A DNA stretch of 64,000 nt, taken from contig JAYKXP010000106.1 of assembly GCA_037176845.1 (NCBI GenBank), forward strand, positions 1 to 64,000, given 5' to 3'. The stretch comes from Paramarasmius palmivorus (taxonomy: Eukaryota > Basidiomycota > Agaricomycetes > Agaricales > Marasmiaceae). The stretch's first letter is position 1; every line of letters begins with the position of its first letter. Of this stretch, positions 35,486-46,321 are shown one piece after another. The notes below the pieces were generated by a model. That model was given only the letters and a program-made list of their open reading frames with translations. It was not told the DNA's origin and searched no databases. Both the position numbers and the translations under genes were made by a program.

Positions 35486-35597
35486 TATAGATTTGGATTG
35501 TCCAGAAGATGGTTCACAATGTTTATATGACATATACTACAAAAAGACAAGGAGATTCCAATGAGCGTTCATCGCTGATGCCCGAACTGGTGGCTCT

Positions 35598-35958
35598 TCA
35601 AATCTGCATATTTGGGTGGCTTTGGCGCGCATGCGCGCGGAAATCCCCATCTGAAGAAAAAATGGCCCCGCAATCAGAAGAGGGGCAGGGGAAAACCGTC
35701 CTCTGGTCGTGAGTCGGTTGGGATTGTTGAGATGTATTGGTCTGACTAGTCGTTGACGAGCCTTGACTGTTTCTACCGGTCAGCACAGTTCTATGAAGTT
35801 CTAATGAGGAAAAGTCCTTACTTAGAGTTCTGATGAACATTTGCCCATAGAGTTGCTTGTTGGGTGTTTGTGTACAGTTGGCCAGGCTGACGCATACCCG
35901 GCTGTTGTTGGTTTGCACCCTGACCGTATGTGTTATTTGGGTAGCCGTTTGAGGTCAT
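35598..35958 (-). CDS. Small C2H2 zinc-finger protein
   Basis: Two exons, 35958-35822 and 35772-35598, joined in phase; 103 aa. The first two thirds are Gln/Asn/Ser/Thr-rich (GQGANQQQPGMRQPGQ). The C-terminus has a single C2H2 finger: CPSSDC, GAIFSSDGDFRA, H, ARQS, H (C-x4-C-x12-H-x4-H). It is probably a nucleic-acid or protein-binding protein; one finger alone rarely gives sequence specificity. The low-complexity part suggests a disordered region. An unspliced reading gives a stop right after the donor (GTAAGG), which supports the intron. Confidence 0.65.
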
Positions 35959-38579
35959 CGTGTGTAGACTGGGAGTTGAGAGGATTGGTACTAGTGAGAG
36001 TAGTGAGGAATGTGTAACGCACACCACAAGTTTTATAGTACAGCAAGAGTGTGGCGACTACCGCAAGTAGAACTTTGTGGGTCCATCGTGCGTTTTTTGA
36101 ACATAGAGAACCAGTATCGCAACCAACAAGAACCCATTGTTATGTCCGGTGTCGGTGATGGCGAATGGTGGCGCATCTGCTAAATCGTTGTAGTGAGCGA
36201 GTCAGAAAAAGTCTAGGAAAGTCACAGACGTACAGCTTGGAATGTCATGGCTTTGTTGAAAGAACTCGTTCACGGCTATGACTCGAAATCTACAATCTCT
36301 GTGCCAACGCCCCCTTATTTAACGGATGGCGCGCGATGATTGAGACCAGCAGAATGTCGGGGTTCACCAGGTACGCCTTGGGATGGTCTTGATGGCATAC
36401 CGCACTAAGAGCGGCCTCTGTCTCGGCTCACTGTCCAGTAAGCGAAAGCTGGCATAAAGGACAGCACAGAATAAGGCGTACCCCGGTACCCGTGAATACA
36501 GTCACTTGTTATTCTGGCTTTGTTTCACGAGATATCAAAGTCCGAATATGAACTGTGGTGTCATTCAGATTCGAGATCCACGATCCACAGAGACTGGGTA
36601 CTCTTACGGCTCTATTAATTTTTTTCCTTGATCAAGTTGTGATTCGTATGGGCAGGGAGTCGCGTCGCAGCATTAGCCATGTAAGGGAAGTCGATGCGGG
36701 ATCGAGGCTGACATTCGTGGACTCCGATGGAGGAGTCAGAGCCAGACCTCAATTTATCTAAACGCACATGAATTTAGATGTCTTTCAAGATAAAAAAACA
36801 ACAAAAGAGAAACACCTGATTGGTCGTTTTCTCCAAGTGAATGGGAGAGCAGACGCACGTCATGGTTGCAGTGAAAGCCGCGAGCTCGTCTCTTTATCCG
36901 GTACCGTCAACATCTCTTCCTCGACGCCCTATAAATTCGCCCAACTCTTCATGAAAGCATCTACGACGCATCCAGAAACATCTTTGGGGATTGACCTAGC
37001 TCCGCCACATACAATACGCCAATCCACGAAGTGATACTGGCATCATCGTCGACATTTCGAGTCTCAGTTGTTCCACATTCCGAATGCCTGGATACGCGTT
37101 CGACTGGCTCTTAGCTAAAGTTAACGATGCGTTGGCAGCTTGGGGTTCTCTGTGGGTTGGAATACGTGGGTGTAGAGGGAGGAAAAGGCTGAAAATTGAC
37201 GCACCTCCGCACCATGGAGCTCGACATCTCGTTCGACTTCTACGACATTTCAGAGTCTCCATATTCTTCAGAGCGAACACAGCTCCCGGAACCCTCCCTC
37301 CGTCTTCCTTTTTACGTTCTCCAATATCATCCCGAATGCCAATCGCGATCAGACCCGCGAATACCTTCCAGAGAATGCGTATTTTCAATACCATTCCACA
37401 ACGTATTCCCCCGCTTTATACATCGCCCTATACTTTTAGAACCACGCTCGAGCTCAAAGCGACTGGTTTTTCGACGGTCTACAACAAAGAAAATGAAGCG
37501 TAGACACCTGCCTGCATCCAGGTTTCGTACCCCGAGCATACCCCCGGCCTTGCCTACATACCCGTTCCTATATTCTTTCCTCCTTTGGTTCCCGTCGCTG
37601 AATGTTCTGCCAAACGTGTTCTACCATCCCAAACGCCCCGATACACCCCCGCGCCTCCAAAACCACCTCCCCACACTCACGCCCACTCCTACACCGCTGC
37701 CTTTCCCTGCTCATCCTTCAAAGCATGAGTATAGGCTGTGGTTGACGCATCATCTTACCCACGAAGCTCATCACGAAGCCTAATACTCGGCTGTCTACAT
37801 ATTTGGGTTTGCGCCATAGCGTAGAGAAGGCGAATGAGTCTGTTGTGATGGTACACGACTGGTGGGCCAACAATGGATAACAGAGGTAGCTGAGACTGTC
37901 ATGTTTCGCTTGCGAAGAACCACGAAGCTCGCAGGTTCGGCTCCAAACACGCTTATGCATTCGGTTCTATTGGCGGCTCTCCGACTTTCCCATCGAAAGC
38001 CAGATAACGTTCGAGCTTGAAGAACTATACTTCGCTCCAAGGGCACTCAGTGGCAGGTATCTTTCCCCCAATCCTGTCTCCAAGCTATGACGTTGAACAT
38101 CTCGATCCCAGGAAAGCGGCGAATCATGGCCAGCTACTCTCAAGTCGCATGCTTGGTGGAAAGCATGTCTTTTATCTACACAGCCGGCTCCCGAATGCGC
38201 TCGCCACATCGTACACTCGCCGAGCAGCTCCCAGTGAGACCGCTTCCTGACATTCGAGCGGAGGTAGCGATGCAGAATGTTATTTGCGTGCGAACCGCGT
38301 TCTAGGCACCTAACAGGCGGACGCTCGTATTTCAAGATAGCGAAGCCTTCATACTTGAAGCTTTGGCTCGAGGCCGAGTGGCAGCGAATCAAGGAGAACG
38401 ATATCTTCTTTGGCTTCGTTCATGAGTCATGACCATCAACTTACGCTTCTCCAAGTCTAGTCGAGGTATGCTTTCCGATCCGAAGTATATGACGCCGTAT
38501 CTGATACTGATAGAACCTTTTGCTAGATCGATTCGGATATCGAGACTGAAGAAGCTATACATCATAGTCTGTATCCGGC
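35959..38579. other. 2.6 kb without a recognised gene
   Basis: The longest frame is 37196-37783 (plus, 195 codons), rich in Pro, Arg, Leu and His, ending HHLTHEAHHEA; no family recognised and no strong coding bias by eye. Its last 100 bp weakly resemble 20.6-20.7 kb. A copy of the recurring upstream element is at 36858-36882 in minus orientation (GCGGCTTTCACTGCAACCAT). Confidence 0.3.
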
Positions 38580-38638
38580 ACCCCTTAGGTTTCGATTTAT
38601 CTGGTGCTGGCTCAGGCATCAGTGCATTTATGTGTTAA
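38580..38638 (+). pseudogene. Last-exon scrap of the pseudokinase-like family
   Basis: Encodes GAGSGISAFMC and a stop, matching VAGSGISAFMC at the end of the gene at 46322-48492; about 35 bp match closely. No other part of the gene is recognisable upstream. Confidence 0.65.
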
Positions 38639-38809
38639 TTCTGTTCTATATTCTAATCCAAAGTTGGTTCAGTCTACTACGCACAACTGTAAGGTACTGG
38701 TTACTATACAATGCCCACTAACACATCGTCTTCCTCCCCATATAATACCCGAGTCCGATACTATGCCAAGGGCTTTAATGACCTCAACGACGAATCTGGA
38801 ACAAAGGTT

Positions 38810-40665
38810 TCGTCAATAGAAGCCAGGTTTGCGAGGAAGACAACATACCAGCTTGAGGCAGCTTGGAACACTGTTCTTCCCTTGATGACCCCAATCTGAG
38901 CGTAAATTGGTGATGAAAGTTAACACATATTGTTGAAAGCTTTCATGACTATTGACTCTGAAAAGACATTGTTAGTGCTTTGAGAATGGAGCTGAAGATA
39001 AAGATACTGTACCATACTGAAATCGGGCAACATGAAATCCAAACTAACCCATAACGGGCTTCCGAGGACCAAGGATTGTATCAAGTAGAAGAGAAAATGG
39101 AGGTCTCGCTGCGGCTCGATGACCTGCGAGAACCAAACATTCTTCTAAACTCTCCTCTCTGGTCTATCTCGTCTCCACGCTCATCAATCATCATCCAAGC
39201 TGGATCATCACCGAGTTTGAGGAAAGTCCAGCATTGGAACGATACGGCTATCGAGGTTGAGAAGCGTTAAATAACCGGCGAACCGAACATTGGCAGCGAA
39301 ACGAAGTACCATCCTGGCTTGCTATAAGAAGAGCGGATATGAGTTAGTGACAGCGTTGAGGCAGAATAGAACTAAAGACTCGTACCTTTCATTCTTGCCT
39401 CATGATTGTTTGGGGTACGAACGTGATGAGCAGCGATTCTTGGGAGGCATTGCCCGAAGATGAGGATCTTGTAGCCGAACTTTGAAGCGAGTTCGAGCAC
39501 TTGAGCCATTTCGAGGGCTGTTGTTGTCCTCGGATGTTCCACGTTTCTGGCTCAAGGCACGACACCGACTCCCAAGTCCTGAAGAGCAAAAGGCTTTGGC
39601 AGCGCGAAAGAGACGCAGGCCAGTCCACTCCATCCGCAATCTACATCGTTCAACTAAGCATGAAAGTTGAGGGATAGTGTATGCTTGAGATTCGGCCCTT
39701 GTACCTTCACCGTTCCAGTCTCGGGTGCCGGCCGTTGAACTCGCGTTCGTTGTAGCGAGATGGACAGGAGCGAACGACGATCTCGACCTTGCAGGCTTTG
39801 ATGAAGTTATCAACGCTGAACAAGATCCTGAAGACGACCGTGACGATCAGCGTCGATACAAAAATAAGAGCTAGATACCATACCAGGGATGTAAATAGTG
39901 CCATGTTGACGAGTAGCAGATTACCAAGAGGTGCGTCAATGCTGGCCTCAGACCTATCATCTCCTTCCGACATGCTCTTCTCCACCGATTTCTAATACAG
40001 AGAGGTCTTTCGCTGCCCTGCCTACATGTCGCACACGGCCTCGTCTCCCTAGTCTGCTTTTACTCTGTAGGCCGCCCCCGAGACGACATGGTCACTTTGT
40101 GCAGGCAAATACATCCAAAATATCTCGCAACCGGCTGGAGATTTACGACCATCCAAGGCCCGTGTTCAACTCCAGGGCTTGCGTGTGATAGGGTAGCGTG
40201 GGGGGTGCAGGAGATGGGCAGGAATGGGTGTCTGCGGTGGCGCTCAAGGGAGCGTACACGCTGAGATTGTTGCTACCTCGTGAAAAGGCAAATCTCGGGG
40301 AAAATGTGGAAAAGGATGCGGAACAAACTGGAGATGTGGGATATGACAGCGGCGGATCGATGTATTGTCATCGTTGTAGAGAGCGGAGGGCTCAGATGAG
40401 ACGAGAAATTTGAGTATAATGCAGTCGATTGGATAGCACTGGAGATGGGATGGAGGAACGGAAGTGGGAGGTGTATGTGAGGCCTCAGGCGAAGAACCGA
40501 CCAGGGCGTTTGCGCTTGCCATTGCGACTGGATTGGCGTGTTTGAATCCGCAGTATTCAGGGCAATGGACTCGATGCGTGGTCGTAAGTCGTCCAAGTCT
40601 TCGAGGGGTGGGGTAGCTCGAGATTGGGTGTCTCTGGGGTGTTGCGAAGGCGGTGGATTGGGGTC
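38810..40665 (-). repeat. Unknown gene module, copy A (diverged)
   Basis: Similar along most of its length to copy B (44200-45985) and in part to copy C (58600-59800). The minus strand seems to be the coding one: a typical intron (GTATGT, branch CTAAC in copy B, CAG) follows codons for FQAASSW (A) or FQATSSW (B). A hydrophobic segment LLLVNMALFTSLVWYLALIF in copy A suggests a membrane helix, preceded by EGDDRSEA as in copy C. Further conserved bits read KILIFGQCLP and RTPNNHEAR. I cannot assemble an unbroken protein in any copy, so these are probably decayed genes. No family recognised. Confidence 0.5.
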
Positions 40666-43210
40666 CTATTTGAACTGAGCTTTGAGTGCTTCATAGTAAC
40701 TGGTTTAAGTCGGTAACGCTGTAAAATGAAGGGTATCAGAGGATATCATCGCGTCTACGGAAAATAAAACCTACCGAATGAACCGTAGCTGAGCGAAGGG
40801 GGTCGTGGGTCGTGGTGGTTGTGTGAAAGAATGGCCGCGGCTTTTCATCCGCGACCACCACCAGCTCATTCAACGAAACATCACAAGGCTATCAACGTCG
40901 TTCAGGGCAGGACCATGGGTTGGAAAATCCTATAGGGGATCTTATGTCTTCAATAACCTATGGCACGCGTCTCTCGTATCGACATACCGCGAATTCTAGA
41001 CTGATCCCATTTGCAGCGCCTTGAGGTCTTGTGTTGATGACTGTATGAGCCTCAAGCAAAAACCTAGATCGAGAGTCCCAGTTTGACCAAGAACAGCTTT
41101 CATTCCTTGTTCCCTTCTCGGATAGAGGGCTTTCAAGCGTTATGATGGGACGTACGAATACCATACAGCAATGAGCGCACCTTAACCTTGTTAAAAACAT
41201 CATGTCGCAACATGGAACATCTCGTTCGTCGGAATTAGCATCCCTCTAGGTGAGATTATCGTCGGGTTCCTAAGGCGTTCTAAAGCATCCATTCACCTCC
41301 AAATCATCAGAAGCCCTTCCCGACTCTAGCTGTTCAAACGAGCGCTCAGGGCTAGCAACCGGGTAGCAGTGATTGTTCGAGAATGCTCTTTCACCACTTA
41401 TTTGATGTCTGAGCCATTTTCCTGGTGCTCACCTTCTTCATTACACGATTCCGTGTTCCTCGAGCGTCGCTTTTCTGAATAATCCATTCACCTCACATCG
41501 TATGCATCAAAAACTGTCTCCACATCTGGCTGTCGAATCGTGCGCCCAGGACTGGCAACTAAATGGCAATAGGGCTGAAAACTCAGCCGCCGACGGCTAT
41601 TTCGCCACTCTTATAAGGTTCCGAGCCACTTGCCTGGACTCCACCTTTCGTACTACATCCCTCGAGGCTCAAGCATCAGATAACGCCACTAAAGCAGCCT
41701 GCTCTCTCTCACGAATCGCCGATGAGAACGCTGTACCGTTGCTTCTGTTTAAAGCTCTACCTCGAGGTCGGATGTTAAAAAGCTCAGCAGCATCGGTTGA
41801 GTACACATACCGGTGTATTAGAATGCCGTAGATTCGTTGATAGATTTCATTTGTTTCGACGCTCGGGAGTGTGTATAGGGCATGTATTGATTGTACAGTC
41901 CGTTCAGTATCTGGACTTGACATGTATCTTCCCGTGTCGGCGCTGACATCTTCCGACCGTTGATGGTTTACAGGCAGCTTGGTTTAGGATCCCTTCTGGC
42001 TAGTTACAACGCTGGACAAATTCAAGCAAATATCATGATCTCGCCGATTCTCGAGATCTGATCATGAACAAGAGCACAGGGTTAGTTAGCAATATGTCTT
42101 GAAAGGGTACGTTCGGCTGATTTTTTGCCCCCGCGAAAGTTTCGACCAGAGGCACTAAGCGCCCGGTTTTTGGCAGGGAACGTAATGTGGATATGTGACT
42201 GTGACCATCCAGTATTTAAGTAAAACCTGCGTCGTTTGTTACTTTACTTACTTCCTCGTCTCACGATGATCCGAGTCTATAACCCGGCCCACGGTCGCGC
42301 TACAAGATAAATATCCCCTCGTCGCTCTCTGATATTGTGTTGCACCGACGATCAGAATCACTATTGGCCCAAGTTGACCTTACCTGTGGCACGGTGAGCA
42401 CATTCTCCCTCTAACGAGTTGGAGGAGACATATCAACGACGCTGCAGGATTGGCAGACCCGAAACAGCAAAATTCCCAAACTTGAAGTATATGGTCAAGC
42501 CTTACCTCAAGACAATGCAATGACCTACGAGCACAATGGCACTTTTGCTCCTTGGGAGGGAGTTCGTTCGGGCGTCGAGTCTGTTTACACATTTCATCCT
42601 CAATAATGGTTGACTTAACAATGGAGCAGCACACCTGACATATCTCAACAATGCGATGGGTCATCGACGTCTACAGGATTTTTCAATTACCCATCCTGCT
42701 TTGGTAGTTATACGAGTATACATGACTTACCTTTGCTCAGGGGCAGGCCGGTCAGTTTATGATTAAATCAGTCTTAAGAGCTATATTGAACTAATCACAG
42801 TGTATATCTGTTCAACAGCCGGAAGATGATATCCCTCATTCGAGATTTTCATCTCTGGATGGTAGGATCGCAAGCAGCACCCTACCGTTATTCCAAGCGG
42901 CTGTTCGCAGTCCGCTTACGCCGCGCGAACTGTGGGCCACCTTGCCGTCAAAGAATCATCACAACTATTCCCGTCCTCGACTGTTACCTTATCTGTCATT
43001 TTCCCTGAGTCCTCGAATCAAACTTGAATGGCCGACACTATTGCTCAGAGTTCATACCATAACTGCAATTTTACGAGTACACACAATCATGGCAATCGAA
43101 ATCATACAAGCAATGGGTCAGAAACCGTTCAAATGCCATGCGACTCTCGTAAGTAACCTCAAACTCGATTTCAGGACGCTGTCTGACAAACCTTTGAAGC
43201 GAATGTTTTA
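40666..43210. other. 2.5 kb without a recognised gene
   Basis: A copy of the recurring upstream element is at 40834-40868 (plus). A degenerate tandem duplication of about 195 bp covers 41288-41660 (both copies start TCCATTCACCTC). Short frames at 41502-41831 (plus) and 42380-42664 (minus) are unconvincing. Confidence 0.3.
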
Positions 43211-43510
43211 ATGAGTGTCGTGTTCTCCATTCGAAGAAATCCCATCTCATCTATTTCCCTGCTTCTTTCGATCCTGCTCTTATTATTTTATCTTCAGGTC
43301 AACGCGTTACCAAGCCCTCTTTCAGCTCCCCAATTCACTTGGGTCGCTTTCAGTGTCCTCCTGCCAGTATTCGCTCTCCTCCTCGTAGACTTCATCATCG
43401 AGCAGGTCCGCTTCGCCATCCAGCACCTGATCTCTGCCGCGCTCGGTTCCATCGTCCTCCTGATTGTCGGGTTTATCGTCATCTTGCTCAGTAGGAGTCT
43501 ATTCAGCTAG
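43211..43510 (+). CDS. Small membrane protein, unknown family
   Basis: Open frame of 99 aa with three strongly hydrophobic stretches: SSISLLLSILLLLFYLQV (about 13-30), WVAFSVLLPVFALLLVDFII (about 45-64) and LGSIVLLIVGFIVILLS (about 79-95). They are spaced by short polar loops, and the N-terminus is basic (RRN), consistent with an integral membrane protein. No homologue in the window and no family recognised. No upstream exon could be joined with confidence. Moderate support only: hydrophobic frames can occur by chance in T-rich DNA, but this one is unusually regular. Confidence 0.45.
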   Translation: MSVVFSIRRNPISSISLLLSILLLLFYLQVNALPSPLSAPQFTWVAFSVLLPVFALLLVDFIIEQVRFAIQHLISAALGSIVLLIVGFIVILLSRSLFS

Positions 43511-44199
43511 CACTACGAGACAAACACGCGTTTTATTTCCCAATGCGTGAGCTGCTGATAGCTCCAACGACGGCGAGATGGCGCCGGTATCTCAACGGCC
43601 AATGAACCGGTGAGCGTTCTTCTCGTAGTCGTGTAGGTCGGGCTAATTCCGTTAGAAGGCAACACGGTGAACTCGAACGCACAGTCACCACAGCGTGAAG
43701 GAAGTGCAGAGGTCCCATGCTCGGTAAAGGGGACGTCTCAGGCGAGGTTTAGTACGATGGGCCAGTCGATCAGTCTCGCGAGTCGAGGCGAATGCTGAAA
43801 GGGGACGCTTGTAGTTGAAAGACGCTGGTCATTGCGCGAGATCTACATTATGCATACCTCTACATTTTTCTCCAGTGCTTTCGGAATATTTATGATGTAT
43901 CCTCAGCTGACGATACTGATAATTTATGTCCGTTCAACCTGCTGTCTGAGCGAGACTAGCTGAGCGATAAATCCACATCGACGAGCCTGAAGGTGTGTGG
44001 GGCATCGTTATCCACCGTATATCCCATTTTCTGGTACCGTCTCTGTGACCTAGAAAAGGCATGCAGTTAGCAGTCTGAGGTTTGCAAGAGATATGGAGCG
44101 TACCTTTATCGTAACACGAGAATTTCCTTCTTGCTTCTGTGTGGAAAACCCAACCAGCTTTCCATATCTTCAATGACAAATCTAGAAAGAAGGCTGCGT
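43511..44199. other. Intergenic, start of module B nearby
   Basis: No gene seen to 43930. At 43934-44199 the minus strand continues the exon pattern of module B (FFLDLSLKIWKAGWVFHTEA, donor-like GTACGC near 44102), so the module may extend left to here. Confidence 0.35.
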
Positions 44200-45985
44200 T
44201 AGAAGCCAAGTTTGCGAGAAGATCGACATACCAGCTAGAGGTAGCTTGGAACGTTATTGTTCCTTCGATGACCGCGATCTCGGAGAAGAGCGTAAACCAG
44301 AAGTGATGACAGTAGACATATATCTCCTTATCTCGGGTACTCTAACACTTTGAGAGCAAAGCTGAAGATACGTCATACCGGAATCGGGCTCTCTCGACTG
44401 GCAACATGAAGACTACGCTTCGAGGATTGTATACGTATCATGTAGAAAAGAAGATGAAGGTCTCGCTGCTAGATGAGTCGCAAGAACTACCAAACATCCT
44501 TTCCTCTCGTCCCGCACCCATCATCTGAACTAGAAGTGTCGCCGAATTTGGCCAGCGAGATAGCCCATCGCTTTTTAGGTAACGCCGGCGATGGAGGAGA
44601 CGCGGGCAGCAGCGTATTAAAAGGGAAAGTCCAGGTACGGCTATCAAGGATGAAAAGCGTTGAACAACCAGCGAGCAACGAAGCGAGGTACTATCCTAGC
44701 TGGAAAAGAGAAGCGGGTACGAATTAGTGACAGAGTTGAGACGAAACACAGATTCTCAAGATTCGCACCTTTCATTCTTTTCATGGTTCAAGGCCTAGAG
44801 TCCTAAAGGGCAAATGGCTCGGTAGAGGCCTAAGCTGGTCTCCTGTATCTGACATCCACATGGTTCAATTCAGCCCGAAAATTTCGGTGTAACGAATGGT
44901 TGAGGCTCGTACCTTCGCTATTCCAAGGACTCATATCTCGACTTCCGACCGTCTGACTTGTTATCGGGTGTTCCTTGCAGTGAGATGGCCAGGAGGAGCG
45001 AATAGCGGCCTCACATCCTTCTCGTTGTCCGATCTTGCGCGCGCAGCCCCAAGATATCTATTCGGTGTTTTCGACACTGGGAGAGAGCCTGAAGACGACA
45101 ATCAGCATCGGTAGAAACACGCTACAAGTAGCAGCTAGAGAACATACCAAGGATGTAAATAGTGCCAATGTTGACGACTAGCGGATCCCCGAGATGAGGG
45201 TGTCAATCTTGACCGCAACCTCAGACCTATCATCTCCACTCGACCTATTCCAAACATCCGACCTCTTTGAAGTCTTTCATGACCCTTCCTACGTGTCGCA
45301 CATGGGCTCGTCTCTCCCCAGACTATGCTTGTCCTACAAGGTGCTTCCCGGTACCCCGAGGCAACGCATGGTCGCTTCGTGCAGACAAATACCTCTATCA
45401 GACGACTGAGACACCGACGTCAGAGGTTTCACGAGCACTACAGGCCCGGGTTCCACATCCATGGGGGTAGAGTGGTTGTGGTGTTGGGAGCGCAGGAGAG
45501 AGGCGGGAGCGGATGGGGGTATCTGCGAGGGCCTGGAGGTGGTGCTCAAGGGAGCAAACACAGTTCCGGGAAATAAGGAGATAAGAAGAGATTGATACCT
45601 CCTTAGAAGGAGGAATCTCGAGGAGCAGGACGCGGAGGTATGAGCTGAACCGAGGATGCGGAATGTGACAATAGACCGATGCCTTGTCCTTTGTCGTTGA
45701 GGTTAGAGGGTTTCAGGGGAGCCAAATCGTCTGAATACATTTCGATTGAATTGATGAAGCTGGAGGTAAGGATGGAGGCCTGAGGAACGGAAGTGGGAGG
45801 TGTAGGTGAGGTGCGGAATCGACCAGGGTGCTTCGATTTGCGCTTGCCGTTGAAACGGAGTTGACTCTGTGGGTTTAACGGTGACATAATCGAGGCGTGG
45901 TCGTAGATTGTCTGAATATTTGGAGGATGGAATAGCTTGAGATTGGGTTCCCTGCGGTGTTGTGGAGACAGTGGATTTTCGTTGT
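44200..45985 (-). repeat. Unknown gene module, copy B (diverged)
   Basis: Second copy of the module at 38810-40665, about 5.4 kb away in the same orientation. Matching stretches include TAGAAGCCA to GCTTGGAAC (44200/38817), ATTCTT around 44773/39388, CCAAGGATGTAAATAGTGCC (45148), ACGCATGGTCGCTT (45366) and GAGATTGGGT (45940/40620). A minus-strand frame at 45603-46217 ends in PRPAPRDSSF and carries FNGKRKSKHPGRFRTSPTPP, the best conserved protein piece. Frames break elsewhere, so probably a decayed gene. Confidence 0.5.
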
Positions 45986-46321
45986 CGACTCGGAGCACGT
46001 AAGTGCTTGAGGTCTTGCAGACATAAGTACAGTCGAGACAGTCGAAAATGGAGGACCTGACCACGCCTGTCGTATATCTTGTGTGCGTTTGGTGGGGAGT
46101 GTATGAACAGTTGGGTCTGGCGAGAACGGTGGTGGTAGCGAGAAGAGCAGTGTTCGGGCGTCTCGGATACATTGCACTTGAACTATAACGCCCATGACCA
46201 TTCCACCTATCCATCAAACCACACTGTCACACAGCCAAGCTGTCTGGCCAAACCATGTTCTTCACGACATCTCTTGTTGTTCGACCACCACCAAGGCCCG
46301 CAGTCATCCTTTTCCAACAAC

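Noticed and set aside
37196..37783. A 195-codon Pro/Arg/His-rich frame
   Set aside because: Composition looks like translated non-coding DNA; no conserved motif seen.
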